Shown in pieces: positions 47,216-57,756 of a DNA stretch of 64,000 nucleotides. The stretch covers positions 186,001 through 250,000 of the forward strand of contig KV748210.1 in assembly GCA_001692895.1 (NCBI GenBank), in the 5' to 3' direction. Below the pieces are notes generated by a model. That model ran no database searches, was not told the DNA's origin, and saw only the letters and a list, made by a program, of their open reading frames with translations. Source of the stretch: Cenococcum geophilum 1.58 (lineage: Eukaryota; Ascomycota; Dothideomycetes; Gloniales; Gloniaceae). How positions within the stretch are numbered: the first letter of the stretch is position 1; every line of letters begins with the position of its first letter. The position numbers and the translations under genes are program-made.

Positions 47216-47430
47216 TTTTCAGCGCCCTGGTACCAGCGAAACATGGAGTTGAGTGACTCCGAAAGCTCGGAATCACTCGACTTCTTGACGCAACAGCTGT
47301 CCACCCAGTCTAGAAAGGACCGGAACAAGTGAATCGATTGCAGCTTAATTGCTGTCCTACAGACTTTCTCTAAGTGTTTAGTTACTTATTGGAATAGTTA
47401 AGGTGTGGTTACCCCGCGATATGGGAAGAT
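46990..47430 (-). pseudogene. HET (heterokaryon incompatibility) domain pseudogene fragment
   Basis: The minus strand shows the central HET motifs in order: V-T-K-H-L-E-K-V-C-R-T-A, WVDSCCVKKSSDSELSES, LNSMFRWY..A..CYVYL.DV, then AFRESKWFTRG, and after a stop TLQELLAP. The stop at 47104-47106 is TGA where the family has Trp (TGG), and an upstream TAA stands where a Gln codon is expected. Both are single transitions of RIP type. The start and the end are missing. HET proteins trigger cell death after fusion of unlike hyphae; this copy cannot work. Confidence 0.85.
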
Positions 47431-48084
47431 TTGAAGCTGGCGTCTAGTTCAAAGCTTTCGGAGTGAAACGCTTGGCTGTCAGGTGCTGCAAGCTGGCCGC
47501 TTGAGTGTTGATTGGTCCATGTTTGTTTCGCCACATAGGGCATTTCTCCCCGCACCAAAAGAGGTTAGACTGGGTTATGTGTAAAAAAAACCTATTGACA
47601 TCCATACTTTACGGTTTTGATGTTACATATCAAAACAGTCAGCCCTTACATGTCTGCGCCTTACCCAGATGGGTTATTGTTGTGTCCGGAAGTACCGACC
47701 TGCATGGCGAATTTTCCTCCTACACCACGTACATTATTGACCGTGGTTCAAAAGCATAATAGTGAGAATCGCGCGGTTGAATTAGCCCTTCTATGGTTTA
47801 AATGAGTGAAAAAATAATGATGGCTATGCTGTAGTACTGAAACATTGTTGTGGCATAAAAGTACAGTCTGCGGAACTCAGGCAACAAGAAGGCCATACTT
47901 GTGTAATTTTTGAGTGCAAAGTATCTGAAATAGAAAGGACTGGCTACAGAGCACAATGATGGTAGCACTATAGATATATTAACTTGTGCGCAGGTTCTGA
48001 GTTGCTCCAAAGCCAAAGTACCTCCTATTTGTTTCGGAACACAGGTGTCTTGTTACACTGGGGGGAGGCTAACTCCACAGGACA
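47431..48084. other. Intergenic region without a recognised gene
   Basis: Small ORFs on both strands lack motifs. Composition is normal. Confidence 0.4.
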
Positions 48085-48330
48085 ATGACCGTTCGGGCGA
48101 CGATGATGACCGTTCGAGCGGCAATAATGAACGTCCGGGTAACGATGATGACGAGCGCTCGATCTACAAAATATAGTCGTTGGTCACGAGAGGACGACGA
48201 CAACCTACTTAAGTGGATAAAAGATGGTAAGCAATGGGATTGGATCTGTCGCCAGTTTCCGAACAGAACTCCGGGGGCTGTGCGGCTGCGCTGGTACACA
48301 AAGTTGCGACCGAAAGCAAAGCCAAATTGA
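48085..48330 (+). CDS. Small Myb/SANT-like DNA-binding ORF
   Basis: 81 codons. After a low-complexity N-terminus encoded by GACGAT/CGTTCG repeats, residues about 33-76 form a Myb/SANT repeat: RWSREDDDNLLKWIKDG, then QWDWICRQFPNRTPGAVRLR and WYTKL. The spaced Trp residues and the R-T-P-G-A turn match fungal Myb-like domains. It may be the last exon of a longer gene, since the ATG lies within repeat-derived sequence. No partner exon was found upstream. It ends 190 bp before the pogo-type insertion. Confidence 0.5.
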   Translation: MTVRATMMTVRAAIMNVRVTMMTSARSTKYSRWSREDDDNLLKWIKDGKQWDWICRQFPNRTPGAVRLRWYTKLRPKAKPN

Positions 48331-48819
48331 TAGGTCCAACTTGGAACGTGTATAAAGAAACAAGCGCCCTGAGCAGGAGAGCGACCTCTTGTCTAAATTG
48401 CCCTGGCCAAGGACCGGGCGCCTAAGGCATGTGTGCAGGAGGGTGCGCTAATTATTGCGGACAAGCTGATCGGTGTAACGTAGGTGATAGGGTTATGACG
48501 GTCTGCATACAAGGGGGTACAGTCAAATCTCCTTAATACGATATGGGGTATATAACGATAACCTCTACATTACGATCTACACCCCTTAATCAAGCCTTTT
48601 TTGGTGTAATATTACGATAATCTGACCTTTGACGATATTATTAAGCACCTACCACTAATATTGGTATAAGCAGATTTTAATTTGCTAGATTTGACCTTTG
48701 CTTACCGCAAGTTTAGCCATTAAATCTATTATATAACGATTAAAATCCATTAAAATTACCCTTAGATCTTACTCTCTATACTTAATTCTATCTTATTTAT
48801 TATAGTAAGATATTAAAAT

Positions 48820-50550
48820 TCTATAAGGCAACGCTGTTACGGCTTTACTAATTACGAGCGTTAGAAAATACGCGCCTACTACTAAAAATACCCCGGTTTA
48901 CTATAATTAGAGATTGCTTACTAGGTAAGCAACTTTCTCCATTATAATATTAATTAATCCTTAATATTAAAAATACTAAGCAATAAATTTAAACAGCTTA
49001 ATTAAGCTAAATTATAACGTGGGTAAAGTATATAAGAGCGAAAGAGAGCTACCGAATATCCTCTTTTAGAGGAGGCTCTCTTTAAGTGGCACTAACGCCT
49101 ATAAAACTCTCGTATTTCTATTACCGGCGACCTTATACGTGCTGCTGCCACTTAATTATAGCAACGAATACCCGTACTGGCGATAACAATTAAGCCAAAG
49201 TGGTTACTTAGCTGGTTGGAGGCTTTAAATCTTACAATAGTATTCGTAAGAGGAAGTAGTATAGTAAGGCTGCCTTAGCTAATATAAAAGGAGTAGAAGA
49301 TCGTATAGTAGAGCTTTAAGTAATTGTCGAGCTTTATCCGCTAAGGGATGTTTACAATATGGATAAAACAGGGCTATTTTGGAAGGCTATACTAGATACT
49401 ATATCTAAACGAGTTCGAACGGGAATTTATGGACGCAATCACGTGAGCTAAGCGAGCTCAGGAAACCCCTTAAATTCTACCTCTTTATGTACAATTAGAA
49501 GAACAAGTCACCATCATCCAAAAGAGCATACGATACTACACGTATTTCGTGCCCCTGGATCTGACTCACTCGTGCCATTAAATTGGTACGAACATACTAT
49601 ATTGGCTATTAAGGCTCTATTAGGAACAAAGAAGTAGAAGGTATAAATTTCTCTAAGTAATTACTCTAATACAGATGGCTTAGATAAGCTTCCTCTCCTT
49701 ATAATTGGCTTATCACTAAAGCTATATTACTTCTCGCGTAATCGCATTAATATAGCCTTAATAAATATTATATGGAGGCATAATAAGAAGGCCTAGATAA
49801 TAACGGTAATTATGCTTAAGTGGCTTACCTAGTTTAATAAAAGGATGTATGGCAGAAAGATACTGCTCTTAATCGACGGCTTTAGCGCCCATAAAGCAGC
49901 TGTTTAAATACTTATTAAGAATGGCTCTCTTAAGAATACGTACGTGGAGTTCCTTCCTCCTAATTACACCTTAGTATATTAGCCTCTTAATTAAGGGATA
50001 ATTATAAACTTTAAGCTGCTCTATCGGCGATACTAGCTATAATTTATAGTGAAGCTCTCGCTTTAAGATAAGAATCTAATTAAGCAGATGCATGTCTTAT
50101 AGGCAATTTAATAGTTAGTTAAAGCTTAGAAGGAAGTTATACCACAGATAATTAAGAATTGCTTTATTAAATCTACGTTATTTGGCTCTTGTATAGGCCC
50201 ACGGCCTTGCCCTTAAGACTATCTAGATTCTCCTGTGGTTAATAAGATGCAGTAAATGGCTGAACAGCTACTCGCAGCAGGAAGGATTCACGCTGTAATA
50301 AATATTTAGGAATTTATTAAGCTACTAGGTGAGGAAGTAGAAGATTCCTTAGAGGATCTTATTAAGTATATAGTAGAGCTCTACGCAGGGCCTAATCGCG
50401 ATGCGGAAACGGATGAGGAAGCTATTAAGCAACCTTAAATTAAGCTTAATAAGGCGCTTATAGCCTTATAAAAGCTTCGTCTTTATAAGGAGCAGTAAAG
50501 CGATTCTAATAGAGACGTAATTACGACTCTATTAAGGCACGAGCGTTGAA
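48820..50550 (+). pseudogene. DDE_1 (pogo/Fot1) transposase pseudogene
   Basis: After a poorly legible helix-turn-helix part, the core is clear: SYNSIRKRKQYSKAALANIK, ELYPLRDVYNMDKTGLFWKA (first Asp), DKLPLLIIG, LLLIDGFSAHKAA (second Asp), and FLPPNYTLVYQPLNQGII, where the third Asp of the usual LDQG has become Asn. Gln codons appear as TAG/TAA. The frame is broken by a 189 bp insertion at 49405-49593; removing it and one 9 bp duplication restores the motif order. Confidence 0.88.
49405..49593. mobile_element. 189 bp insertion with 9 bp target duplication (MULE-like MITE)
   Basis: ATACTATAT is duplicated at 49396-49404 and 49594-49602. Near the ends GTTCGAACGGGAATTTATGG and, inverted, GTTCGTACCAATTTAATGG form an imperfect inverted repeat. 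Composition is less AT-rich than the host element. A 9 bp duplication is typical of Mutator-like elements. Confidence 0.75.
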
Positions 50551-50746
50551 TTTAAGGCCGACGACCTTAAAACACTAAGCAGCAATCGATCGCGATGTAT
50601 TTTAGTGTAGCCGATCGCTCAATTACGAGTTCACGCGTATAGATATATAATATTATTACCTAATTTTGATTTTGGGTGCATTTTATATACAAGTATGTAA
50701 TACAACGATACCCTTAGTATTACGATACGCTCGGCCGAATAAACTA

Positions 50747-50935
50747 CTACGGTATCAGGCATAAGTTTCGTTAGTACGAAAATTAGCGTGAAATATTAGC
50801 CAGGATTCTTACTAGGATTTTCTACCAATCAGTCCTATAAGATCTTTCAGCGCTCTTACTAACTATTTATTATAAAGTTACCACTGCAAGCCAAGAACGC
50901 CACCATACTAACGAAACTTATGCCTGATACCGTAG
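50747..50935. mobile_element. 189 bp TA-flanked MITE nested in the pogo-type element
   Basis: The inverted ends CTACGGTATCAGGCATAAGT..GTTAG are perfect over about 29 bp, with TA on both sides (50745-50746 and 50936-50937). Confidence 0.9.
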
Positions 50936-51088
50936 TATATCGTATTAAAGAGATTTGACTGTAACGTCAATGCCTCAGACGCCCCCCTGCTAGTACCGGT
51001 CAAGAAATAAGCACTACCGCCTTCCTAATTAGGCTTACTGCAAGAATAGTTTGGAACATTAAAATACTTGCCCCTTCAATAAGTGTTA

Positions 51089-51413
51089 CGAAGACCGCCG
51101 GTTTTGAGATCCGGCCATTTAATTGGCTGGATTTTAAGCGAATTTACCCCACCAAAACTCTCGCACAACACAGAGGCCGCCGGTTTTGGAAAACCGGCCA
51201 ATTTTTTAAGCGAGTATTTTGCGCATTCTAGGCCCGCGATAACAAATAAATAGCAATTGCGCCTTAAATTTAACTATCGTAAAATTCTATGGAATAACTT
51301 TAATTAAGAGTTTTAGGTTTTGGGTTGAAATTGTATACGAATTCCAAAAGGTAGAGATTTTGGCGTTCCTTGCGTTTTGGCAGATGGCCGGTTTTCAAAA
51401 CCGTCGGCCTTCG
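51089..51413. mobile_element. 325 bp MITE with CGAAGRCCG ends
   Basis: Left end CGAAGACCGCCGGTTTTGAG; right end, inverted, CGAAGGCCGACGGTTTTGAA; TA at 51087-51088 and 51414-51415. A third internal copy of the GCCGCCGGTTTTGGAAAACC motif lies at about 51177-51198. Confidence 0.85.
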
Positions 51414-51415
51414 TA

Positions 51416-52448
51416 TTCTGGAATGATTGGCCCATTAAGAACAGGTTTTTTAGTTGTCCCATTGCAGTGCCCTCGACGGAATTCTTGCTGCCCCTGTCGT
51501 CCAATCACATTCGCGCATTCGGCTTTGGTATCTAACCTTGTGTTCCCTGACGTTCGACATCACATTTTACTACGGTTTCGCCCTTCCCCGATGGCATGGA
51601 AGCTAATTTATTTACTGTGTGTTAAACAATCCGTCTGGTTGGTTTATCGGACAGAAATATCGGACTGCTTTGTTAGCGTACCCTGTTTCTCGTTCGAGGC
51701 GAAGTTGCAGGCAATGAAGGCATGGGCGTGAGATGGAGCTGAGGTCCTATCGCGTCTGAGATGAGAGGGCCCGGTCTTGAGGAGTTGTTGTTTTTGTTGG
51801 GGTTGGAGACGCTATTCCTGGATGATATTTCGGCTGGAGCAGTGTGAAGGGGCAGTGTGGCCCCGACATCGTGTGAAAGACAGTTAGGTTAGACTGAACC
51901 ATGGTTGTGAACGACCGCCTCTAATCTTCATAGTTCGGCAGAGAGTAACCGCTTGTGAGGCGCGTAAAAGGACCATGCTTTCGACTTCCAGTCGGACCTC
52001 GGCAGGGGGAGAAGACCTCAAGCAGCACTTCGTTTGGGAATTCTCTCATCATGCTTTGCTAAAATGGCCGCGGCTCCGAACCGGTCCGTTCCTCGGTCTT
52101 TGTGTCAAGACGATAGGGAATGAAGTCTGCGATACACAATCTATCCCTTGACTGCAAGGGGCTGAAAATGGGCCTCTATTCGAATTTCTCATCACAGAGC
52201 TTTCAGAGCAGGGAAGGAGAGCGGAGCCAAAATGGGCTTCACCGAGGGAGAGCTCAAAAATAGACTCCAACGAAGCTTTGTTTATGCATCTTGAAGGAGC
52301 ACTAAAATAGATCTTCATAGCCTACGTAGAGAGAGGCCAATATAAATGACAAATTAATCCTTCCATCCCCATCATTCACATTCCAAAGCTTCATCCCGAT
52401 AATCTGTTAGTTGCAGTATCAGATTCCCTTCTTCCTTTTAGAGGCCGT
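51416..52448. other. Intergenic region
   Basis: No recognised gene; a 123-codon ORF on the plus strand (51360-51731) starts within the MITE and has no motif. The last 130 bp are probably the 3' flank of the DUF7924 gene. Confidence 0.4.
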
Positions 52449-54001
52449 TCACGTTGATGTATCCGGAGTAATCGGTTGTAAGTCACCATGGCTTAAGTCA
52501 CTGTCTTGTTCTCCTAGTGCTAAGATTTGGTTTCCAAATTGCTGCGAAAGTCTAGAGTACTCTGATAGCTGTGGCTCGGATTTTTGAGAGTCTTTGAGAT
52601 TAAAGTTAGGCGGTAGGTCGTCAATAACGGACCGGATCTTCTTAAGGAGATTAAGCGACTCCATGTAAGCCTCTACCGTGAAATCATATGTCGTCCATCT
52701 CTCTCTACCGGCGAGCGCTATGATATTAAAGTCGTGAATTAGATGACGGTGAGTTGTGAACTTGGGCCCATTAAAAACAGGGTAATAGCCGTATATTCTT
52801 ACATTTCGGTGATCGTGGGAAATCGAATAAGCTAATATTTCTCGGTGGAGTTCATTCTCCCTCTTCGCCAGTTTAAAAAGCTCGACAATGCCTCTTATCG
52901 CAAGTTTCATACTATGTGCGTTCTGCCGATCTGCAACATCAAGTCCCGTAGTACCACATTTTACTTCGCACGTTAGAAATGGAAAGAGTATGTAGTAAGT
53001 AGCCATGAAATAGGACCGGCACAGAGGATCGCCCAATGCAGGTTGAAGTTTCCTGAAATGATCATCTGAGAAGGCAGATCGCCCGAAGCCAGCAGCGTAA
53101 TCTGGTTGTGGACGAGGATTAGTTACAGGAATAGAGTTGTTCCAGTCATCACCGGCACTATCGGCCAAAACGTTGAAGCACTTGTCGCTAAGCGTGGCGA
53201 GGGTTTCTGCAGAGGGAACAAGCAGTTGACCCATAACTTGAATGATCTTTGCTTCATTCCTGCCTTGCAATTTCCGGCAAGCTTCCTTGAAAGTCTGGTC
53301 ATCACGAAATATGGTATTTTCTGGATGCGCATGCTTCTTCTCAAGTAGTCTGCGGCAGAGGCTCTCACTTCTATCCGAGATACCTAGCTCATGATCGTTC
53401 ATGTAGAACCCGCCCAGGGTCTCAAGCAAAGTTTCGTAGCTTAGATGATTGTATGGAACACTCTTTTCATCTCTTCCCCTTTGGTCGCTTAGAGTCGCAG
53501 AAGCAGTGAGGCTAGGTTCCGATCGTTTACGCCGAAGAGAAGACAATGACTTCTTCCTTTCAAACAAGTGTGACATATCATTCTTTTGGAAGAATTCCTT
53601 AGGCCACTTCTTTGTCTCTGCCCAATGGCTAATATGACTCCTGACCAACCGTCTGCCCGAGAGAAGGGCCTACAGGCAAAGATCGAGGACGTTTTTGAGG
53701 CCGCTCAGTCGATACGTGATTCGCCGGGTGTTCCGCTTCTTGGGGTCGCTTTCGGCCCTGTAATGGTAGAGGAGGCGGACAGTTCTGTTATCCAGTAGGT
53801 CGAGTTGGCTCTAGGCAGTATACTAAAGGAATGTATACGTACCTCTTCTGTTAAGAGGAACGAGTGTCTCTGTCTAGGCTTGGTATTCTTACTTTTTCGA
53901 GGCTGCGAAACGCTTGGAGGCGTGCGCTCCTCCGGACTTTTTGTGGCTCTGTTTTCTGAATACCTCGAAGCCGCTTTCCTGTGAAGGGTCAGATCGGACA
54001 T
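52449..54001 (-). pseudogene. DUF7924 protein (PD-(D/E)XK-like motifs), two exons, apparent frameshift
   Basis: Exon 1 is 53843-54001 (53 codons from ATG 54001, MSDLTLHRKAASRYSENR.., Lys/Arg/Pro-rich). The intron is 53758-53842 (GTACGT...TTACAG, 85 bp). Exon 2 starts GRKRPQEAEHPAN and reaches GQTVGQES near 53635, where the frame must shift by one base to join ISHWAETKKWPKEFF and the rest of the 399-codon frame down to 52449. The main body matches the fungal DUF7924 family: SLSSLRRKRSE, LLVPSAETLATL, PRPQPDYAAGF, FPFLTCEVKCG, DVADRQNAHSM, ILAYSISHDHRNVRIYGYYP. The PD...ExK arrangement (PDY at 182-184 and EVK at 228-230 of that frame) suggests a restriction-nuclease-like fold. Apart from the one-base shift there are no internal stops, so it could be a recent pseudogene or a base-call error. 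Function in the cell is unknown. Confidence 0.75.
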
Positions 54002-54958
54002 CTGCTCTGTAGGCCAGTAAAGGGAGCGTACCTTTATCTACTTGCGACGAAGCCGGCCATCTCCTTTGGGCCCTTAGATGTGCTTGGTGCCTGGCCATGA
54101 TGGATGGGCTCAGAGGGTCTGGTAGCTTATTATGTAGCCGCTAGGTTTGAACTTAAATGGTGATCCATTGTTGAGGACGTGGAACCAAAGCAGATGAAAC
54201 GCCAAGCCGACGAGATGGTCCCACTCACGCCAAACTTTAATCGGCGGGCTAACCGCACGTTATTGCCAATGCGACTTCCTACTACCCTATTGCCTACTAC
54301 ACTGTTGCCTACCACCCTGCAACCTTCCTCATGGATATAAGGCTCCTTAGAGCCAGTTTGAATAGACAGTCCTCAATTTTTTATTTTCTGACCTACTTTG
54401 ATCGGCGGGTGAGTCGCCACCATCATAGTCGCGTGGAAGTAAAATTAGAGAATTTCCATCAAGTGCCACAGCTCGCACTTCATCATGTAGACCTTCTGTC
54501 GAACTGAGACAGAATGTCTCAGTTGCCTAGTACCTGTTCCTGTTGCCTGCACCTGCACCATGTATAAATAGTCTCTTTTCTTCATAGTTTAATCTACACA
54601 CGAGTCCTTTTATGACCTCATTTTCCGTTCGACACCTTCGAAGTATCTATTTTGAGGGTATTCCCAGACCGTAACAAGGAGGCCAGTCTGGCGGCTGCAG
54701 CGGTTTGTAATATGGGTGCGAAATCGTGTCCCAAAGAGTTCGTGCCATTTCGAGATTTTCGAGGCGATATTGGAAAGAAAAAAGGTCAATAGAACTTAGC
54801 ATATCACGTGATTAACTATATGTACATGTCACGTGTAGATAGGGGCTGGGACGGGAAAGAACAGATCTCAGCTAAGGAGAGCTGCAAAGGTTATGGAGGA
54901 AGCGGATGTTACATGTTTTTCTGGATGTTTGCGCGTGAATACTATTTCAGGAATTTTA
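54002..54958. other. Intergenic region with TTGCCTACYACYCTR repeats
   Basis: No gene is recognised. A short run at about 54276-54320 repeats CTACYACYCTRTTGCCTAC. A TATA-like TGTATAAATAG lies at 54559-54569, but no gene follows it. Confidence 0.4.
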
Positions 54959-55640
54959 GGAAGTATCCCATGCGCTGTCGATAAAGGCTCTCGCACTAAC
55001 GAACCAATTAGAAGGTTTAGATTAAATAGAGTCTTGGCAGTAAAGCTGAGGACTTAGAGTTATAATTGCTATCTTATTTAAATCGTGATAATCAAGTTCA
55101 AAAATAATTTGTTTTAGTTTTTACTGCTAGAAGTACGTTTACGACCTACAGGCTCCAGTGTTCCCCCCTGTGCGCGCAACACACACAGCAATTTCGGTAA
55201 TCACTAGTCAAGTGCACCATCTAGCGTAGATACTGTGCGCTTGCCAAAAGAGCTGTGCACCCGCAAGAAAGGCATAGGGGGGGACACTGGAGCCTGTACA
55301 GGCTATATAATTAAGGTAGGAAGCTATCCCATGCGCTGTTGATAGATGTGGCCCGTGCACGAACACTAAAACATAACAAATGTCTTTAGTATAGAATCTA
55401 TGCGATATACCGCTCTGCAAAGAAGGACCTTGCTAGCAGGAACATCTCACTTTAATCTGATAACAATTGAGACGATAATATAGCAAATTTGAGATTTATT
55501 GTAATGATTTGGAGCCTTTACTACGACTTCATTTTGCCAAGACTCTATTTGATTTAAAGCCTTTGGTTGGCTCGTCTATTTGGACGCCTCTATCCCTTGC
55601 AACTACAAATTGAACCGTGCACGAACACCAGAATCAAAAA
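54959..55640. repeat. Decayed inverted-repeat element with direct repeats
   Basis: About 47 bp at 55001-55047 (with TAAATAGAGTCTTGGCAG) is inverted at 55536-55583 (TGCCAAGACTCTATTTGAT). GGAAG(C)TATCCCATGCGCTGT occurs at 54959 and 55319, and CGTGCACGAACAC at about 55356 and 55616. A separate MITE is nested at 55149-55296. Probably two decayed related elements. Confidence 0.6.
55149..55296. mobile_element. 148 bp TA-flanked MITE
   Basis: The ends CAGGCTCCAGTGTTCCCCCC and, inverted, CAGGCTCCAGTGTCCCCCCC are flanked by TA (55147-55148 and 55297-55298). Confidence 0.88.
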
Positions 55641-55644
55641 ATAC

Positions 55645-56095
55645 GCGTATGGTCATGGAGCCGTGATCCTATTGATTCTATTGGCTCGGCAATACTTCTG
55701 ACACTAGCAGTTATTAGTGAACGCCGCTACCTGCATCTCGACGTGTTGCCCTGGAAACCCCAGTCAGCACTCAGATGCCGCAAGAGAGGCTAGCCCGGAA
55801 ATATTCCGGGACTTTGATGGAGAACGAACAGATAAGCATAACCGTGACAATATTACTATCAGTATGCTTTAAGGAGAGTGGTTAGCAGTAGAAGGCCTTT
55901 TAGCTCTTAGACGGTACAAAGACTGAATTCAAAAATGGCAGGATGATTTTATGCTGATTTTTTATTTCTATCTATGCTAACCGCTGAACTGGTAAGAACC
56001 CATGCCCTCCATATAATCCTTGGATCACCATTGCCATAGCCGTACTAATGCACATTCATGAAAAGTAACTAGAAGACAAGGAAGAATGTAAAAGT
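55645..56095. other. 3' flank of the SDR gene
   Basis: No gene is recognised; likely 3' untranslated region and spacer. Confidence 0.35.
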
Positions 56096-56968
56096 TTACT
56101 GGGACGAGCCACCAGAGATTGTGATGACCTGGCCTAGAAGAGTGTTAGCTTAAGTTTTAATGCATACGTTATACTTAATTCCAGTGGGGTAGTCCTTACC
56201 GTTGACCCATCCACCATCCTCAGACGCCAAGAACGCAACTACCCTCGCAACATCGTCCGGCAGCGCGCACCTGCCAAGCGGGCAGTGGCTTGCCATCAAT
56301 GACTCGATCTTCTCCGCCGGCCACTCTGGAGTACCACCTGGAATGTAGTGCCATGCGTTCTGGGTGAACATGTCACTCTTGATGCCGCCTGGTGCGACAC
56401 CGTTGACGGTGATGCCGCGCTTGCCAAAGTCAGTCGCGAAAGCCTTGATCATACCAATGACGGCCATCTTGCTAGCGTTGTAAAGAGCGTGGTCCTTCAC
56501 GCCTAGCAGACCGGCAGCAATGGAAGACATGAGGATGACACGGCCGTTGTCCTCGAGGAACTTGTAGGCAGCCTGCCCAACGAAGAACTGGGCACGCGCG
56601 TTCAGGTTGAAGACGTGGTCGTATTTCTCCTCCGTCACCTCCTCAGTCTTGTCCCAGCTCTCAGTGCCCGAGTTGCTCATGACAATGTCGATTTTGCCGA
56701 ACGCCTGCTTGGCCTCGGTGAAGAGCCTGTTGATCTCGGAGACCTTGGACACGTCGGCTTGAATGCTAATGGCCTTTGCGCCATTGCCGAAGCCCTCGAT
56801 TATCCCGCACACTTCCTCGGCGGGGCCCTTGGAGGAGACGTAGTTGACAACGACGGAGGCACCGCGCTTGCCGAGCTCGATGGCGCATCCACGGCCAATA
56901 CCGCGGCCGGCACCGGTGATGAGAGCGACCTTGCCCTCTAGGCTAGCGGTGGGAACGGCGACGACCAT
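56096..56968 (-). CDS. Classical SDR, tetrahydroxynaphthalene/versicolorin-reductase type
   Basis: Exon 1 is 56200-56968, the intron 56134-56199 (66 bp, GTAAGG, CTAAC branch, TAG end), exon 2 56096-56133; together 268 residues. Splicing replaces a nonsense tail by WVNGQVITISGGSSQ, matching the usual W-V-N/T-G-x-V-I-x-x-x-G-G ending of the family, which confirms the intron. Cofactor motif TGAGRGIG (18-25) and NSG near 99-101; catalytic Ser (148/149), Tyr163 and Lys167 in the YxxxK motif. Closest by layout to NADPH-dependent polyhydroxynaphthalene reductases of melanin synthesis and ketoreductases of polyketide clusters, but no polyketide synthase is nearby, so the substrate is open. It faces the SurE-like gene divergently. 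Confidence 0.88.
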
Positions 56969-57756
56969 TTTGTTGGGTTTTGGGGTTGCTGGGAAATTTC
57001 GTTAGCCTTTTGATTGCTTTGGGAAACTAGCCATGCTATTGGATATTCCGGAACTTACTTTGGGTATTCTTGGGGTAAAGTAAATATGACACTGCAGGGA
57101 GCTGTAGAGGGTATCAGAGAAGAATCGAGAGTTCGGTGAAAGCTTCAGAGAATCAGATGAAGAATAAAATTGCTGGTAAGCAGACGTAGTGACGACTATA
57201 TAAACCCATCTTCCGCAGTATACAATTAGCGGAAGGGCGGGGACCCGACGTCGGGAACCCTTTGAGTGTCTGGCCCCAGCCGCCGAGGGGCCATTTTTAT
57301 TTTCTACCTCTCGAAATTTTCGACACGGAATCATGGGGGAGTTGTGGCCGGACTGCTGATTTCGGCATCGGGGTTGTTGTGGAGGTTGCTGAGGGGAGGG
57401 GTGGTGTCGGTCCCCCATCTCTTGTTGAGGCCGCCCCTCGAAAGTGAGCACGGTGAAAGACAGCGCAATATGGGCGAAATAGCTATATGAATAGAGTGAA
57501 CACTGTATTCCCCTGTTGATCGTCACGGTACCTGGCGCTCGGACGATGATTTGCAGCGTCATGGAGAGCATACTGTGTTCTTACGGCCAGGCGCCATGGT
57601 AAGGGCCCGCGCCCGCAATCTTCAAGCCAAGAGAAGTCGCAACCCACGGTTATCGATAACGGAGCCAGGGCGGCGTCAAAGTCCGACAACACCATCTACG
57701 CCACCACCAAAACATTTTAACACCTCAATTAACGCCCCGTACCTCAGCTCTCCGCA
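56969..57756. promoter_or_regulatory. Shared divergent promoter region of the SDR and SurE-like genes
   Basis: 788 bp between the two start codons. Open frames here (for example 57002-57571 minus) have low-complexity, non-protein-like content. No clear operator is seen. Confidence 0.45.

Larger units (their letters stand above)
48520..50961 (+). mobile_element. Pogo/Fot1-type DNA transposon, RIP-inactivated
   Basis: TIRs of about 26 bp: CAGTCAAATCTCCTTAATAC at the left and the inverse GTATTAAAGAGATTTGACTG at the right. TA is at both flanks (48518-48519, 50962-50963). It encodes a DDE_1 transposase and holds two smaller nested insertions (49405-49593 and 50747-50935). Confidence 0.9.

Noticed and set aside
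53586..53798. Plus-strand ORF with acidic, protein-like text
   Set aside because: It is antisense to exon 2 and the intron of the DUF7924 gene, where the splice model and family motifs fix the minus strand.
57002..57571. 189-codon minus-strand ORF upstream of the SDR gene
   Set aside because: No motif, low-complexity content, and it lies in the divergent promoter region.
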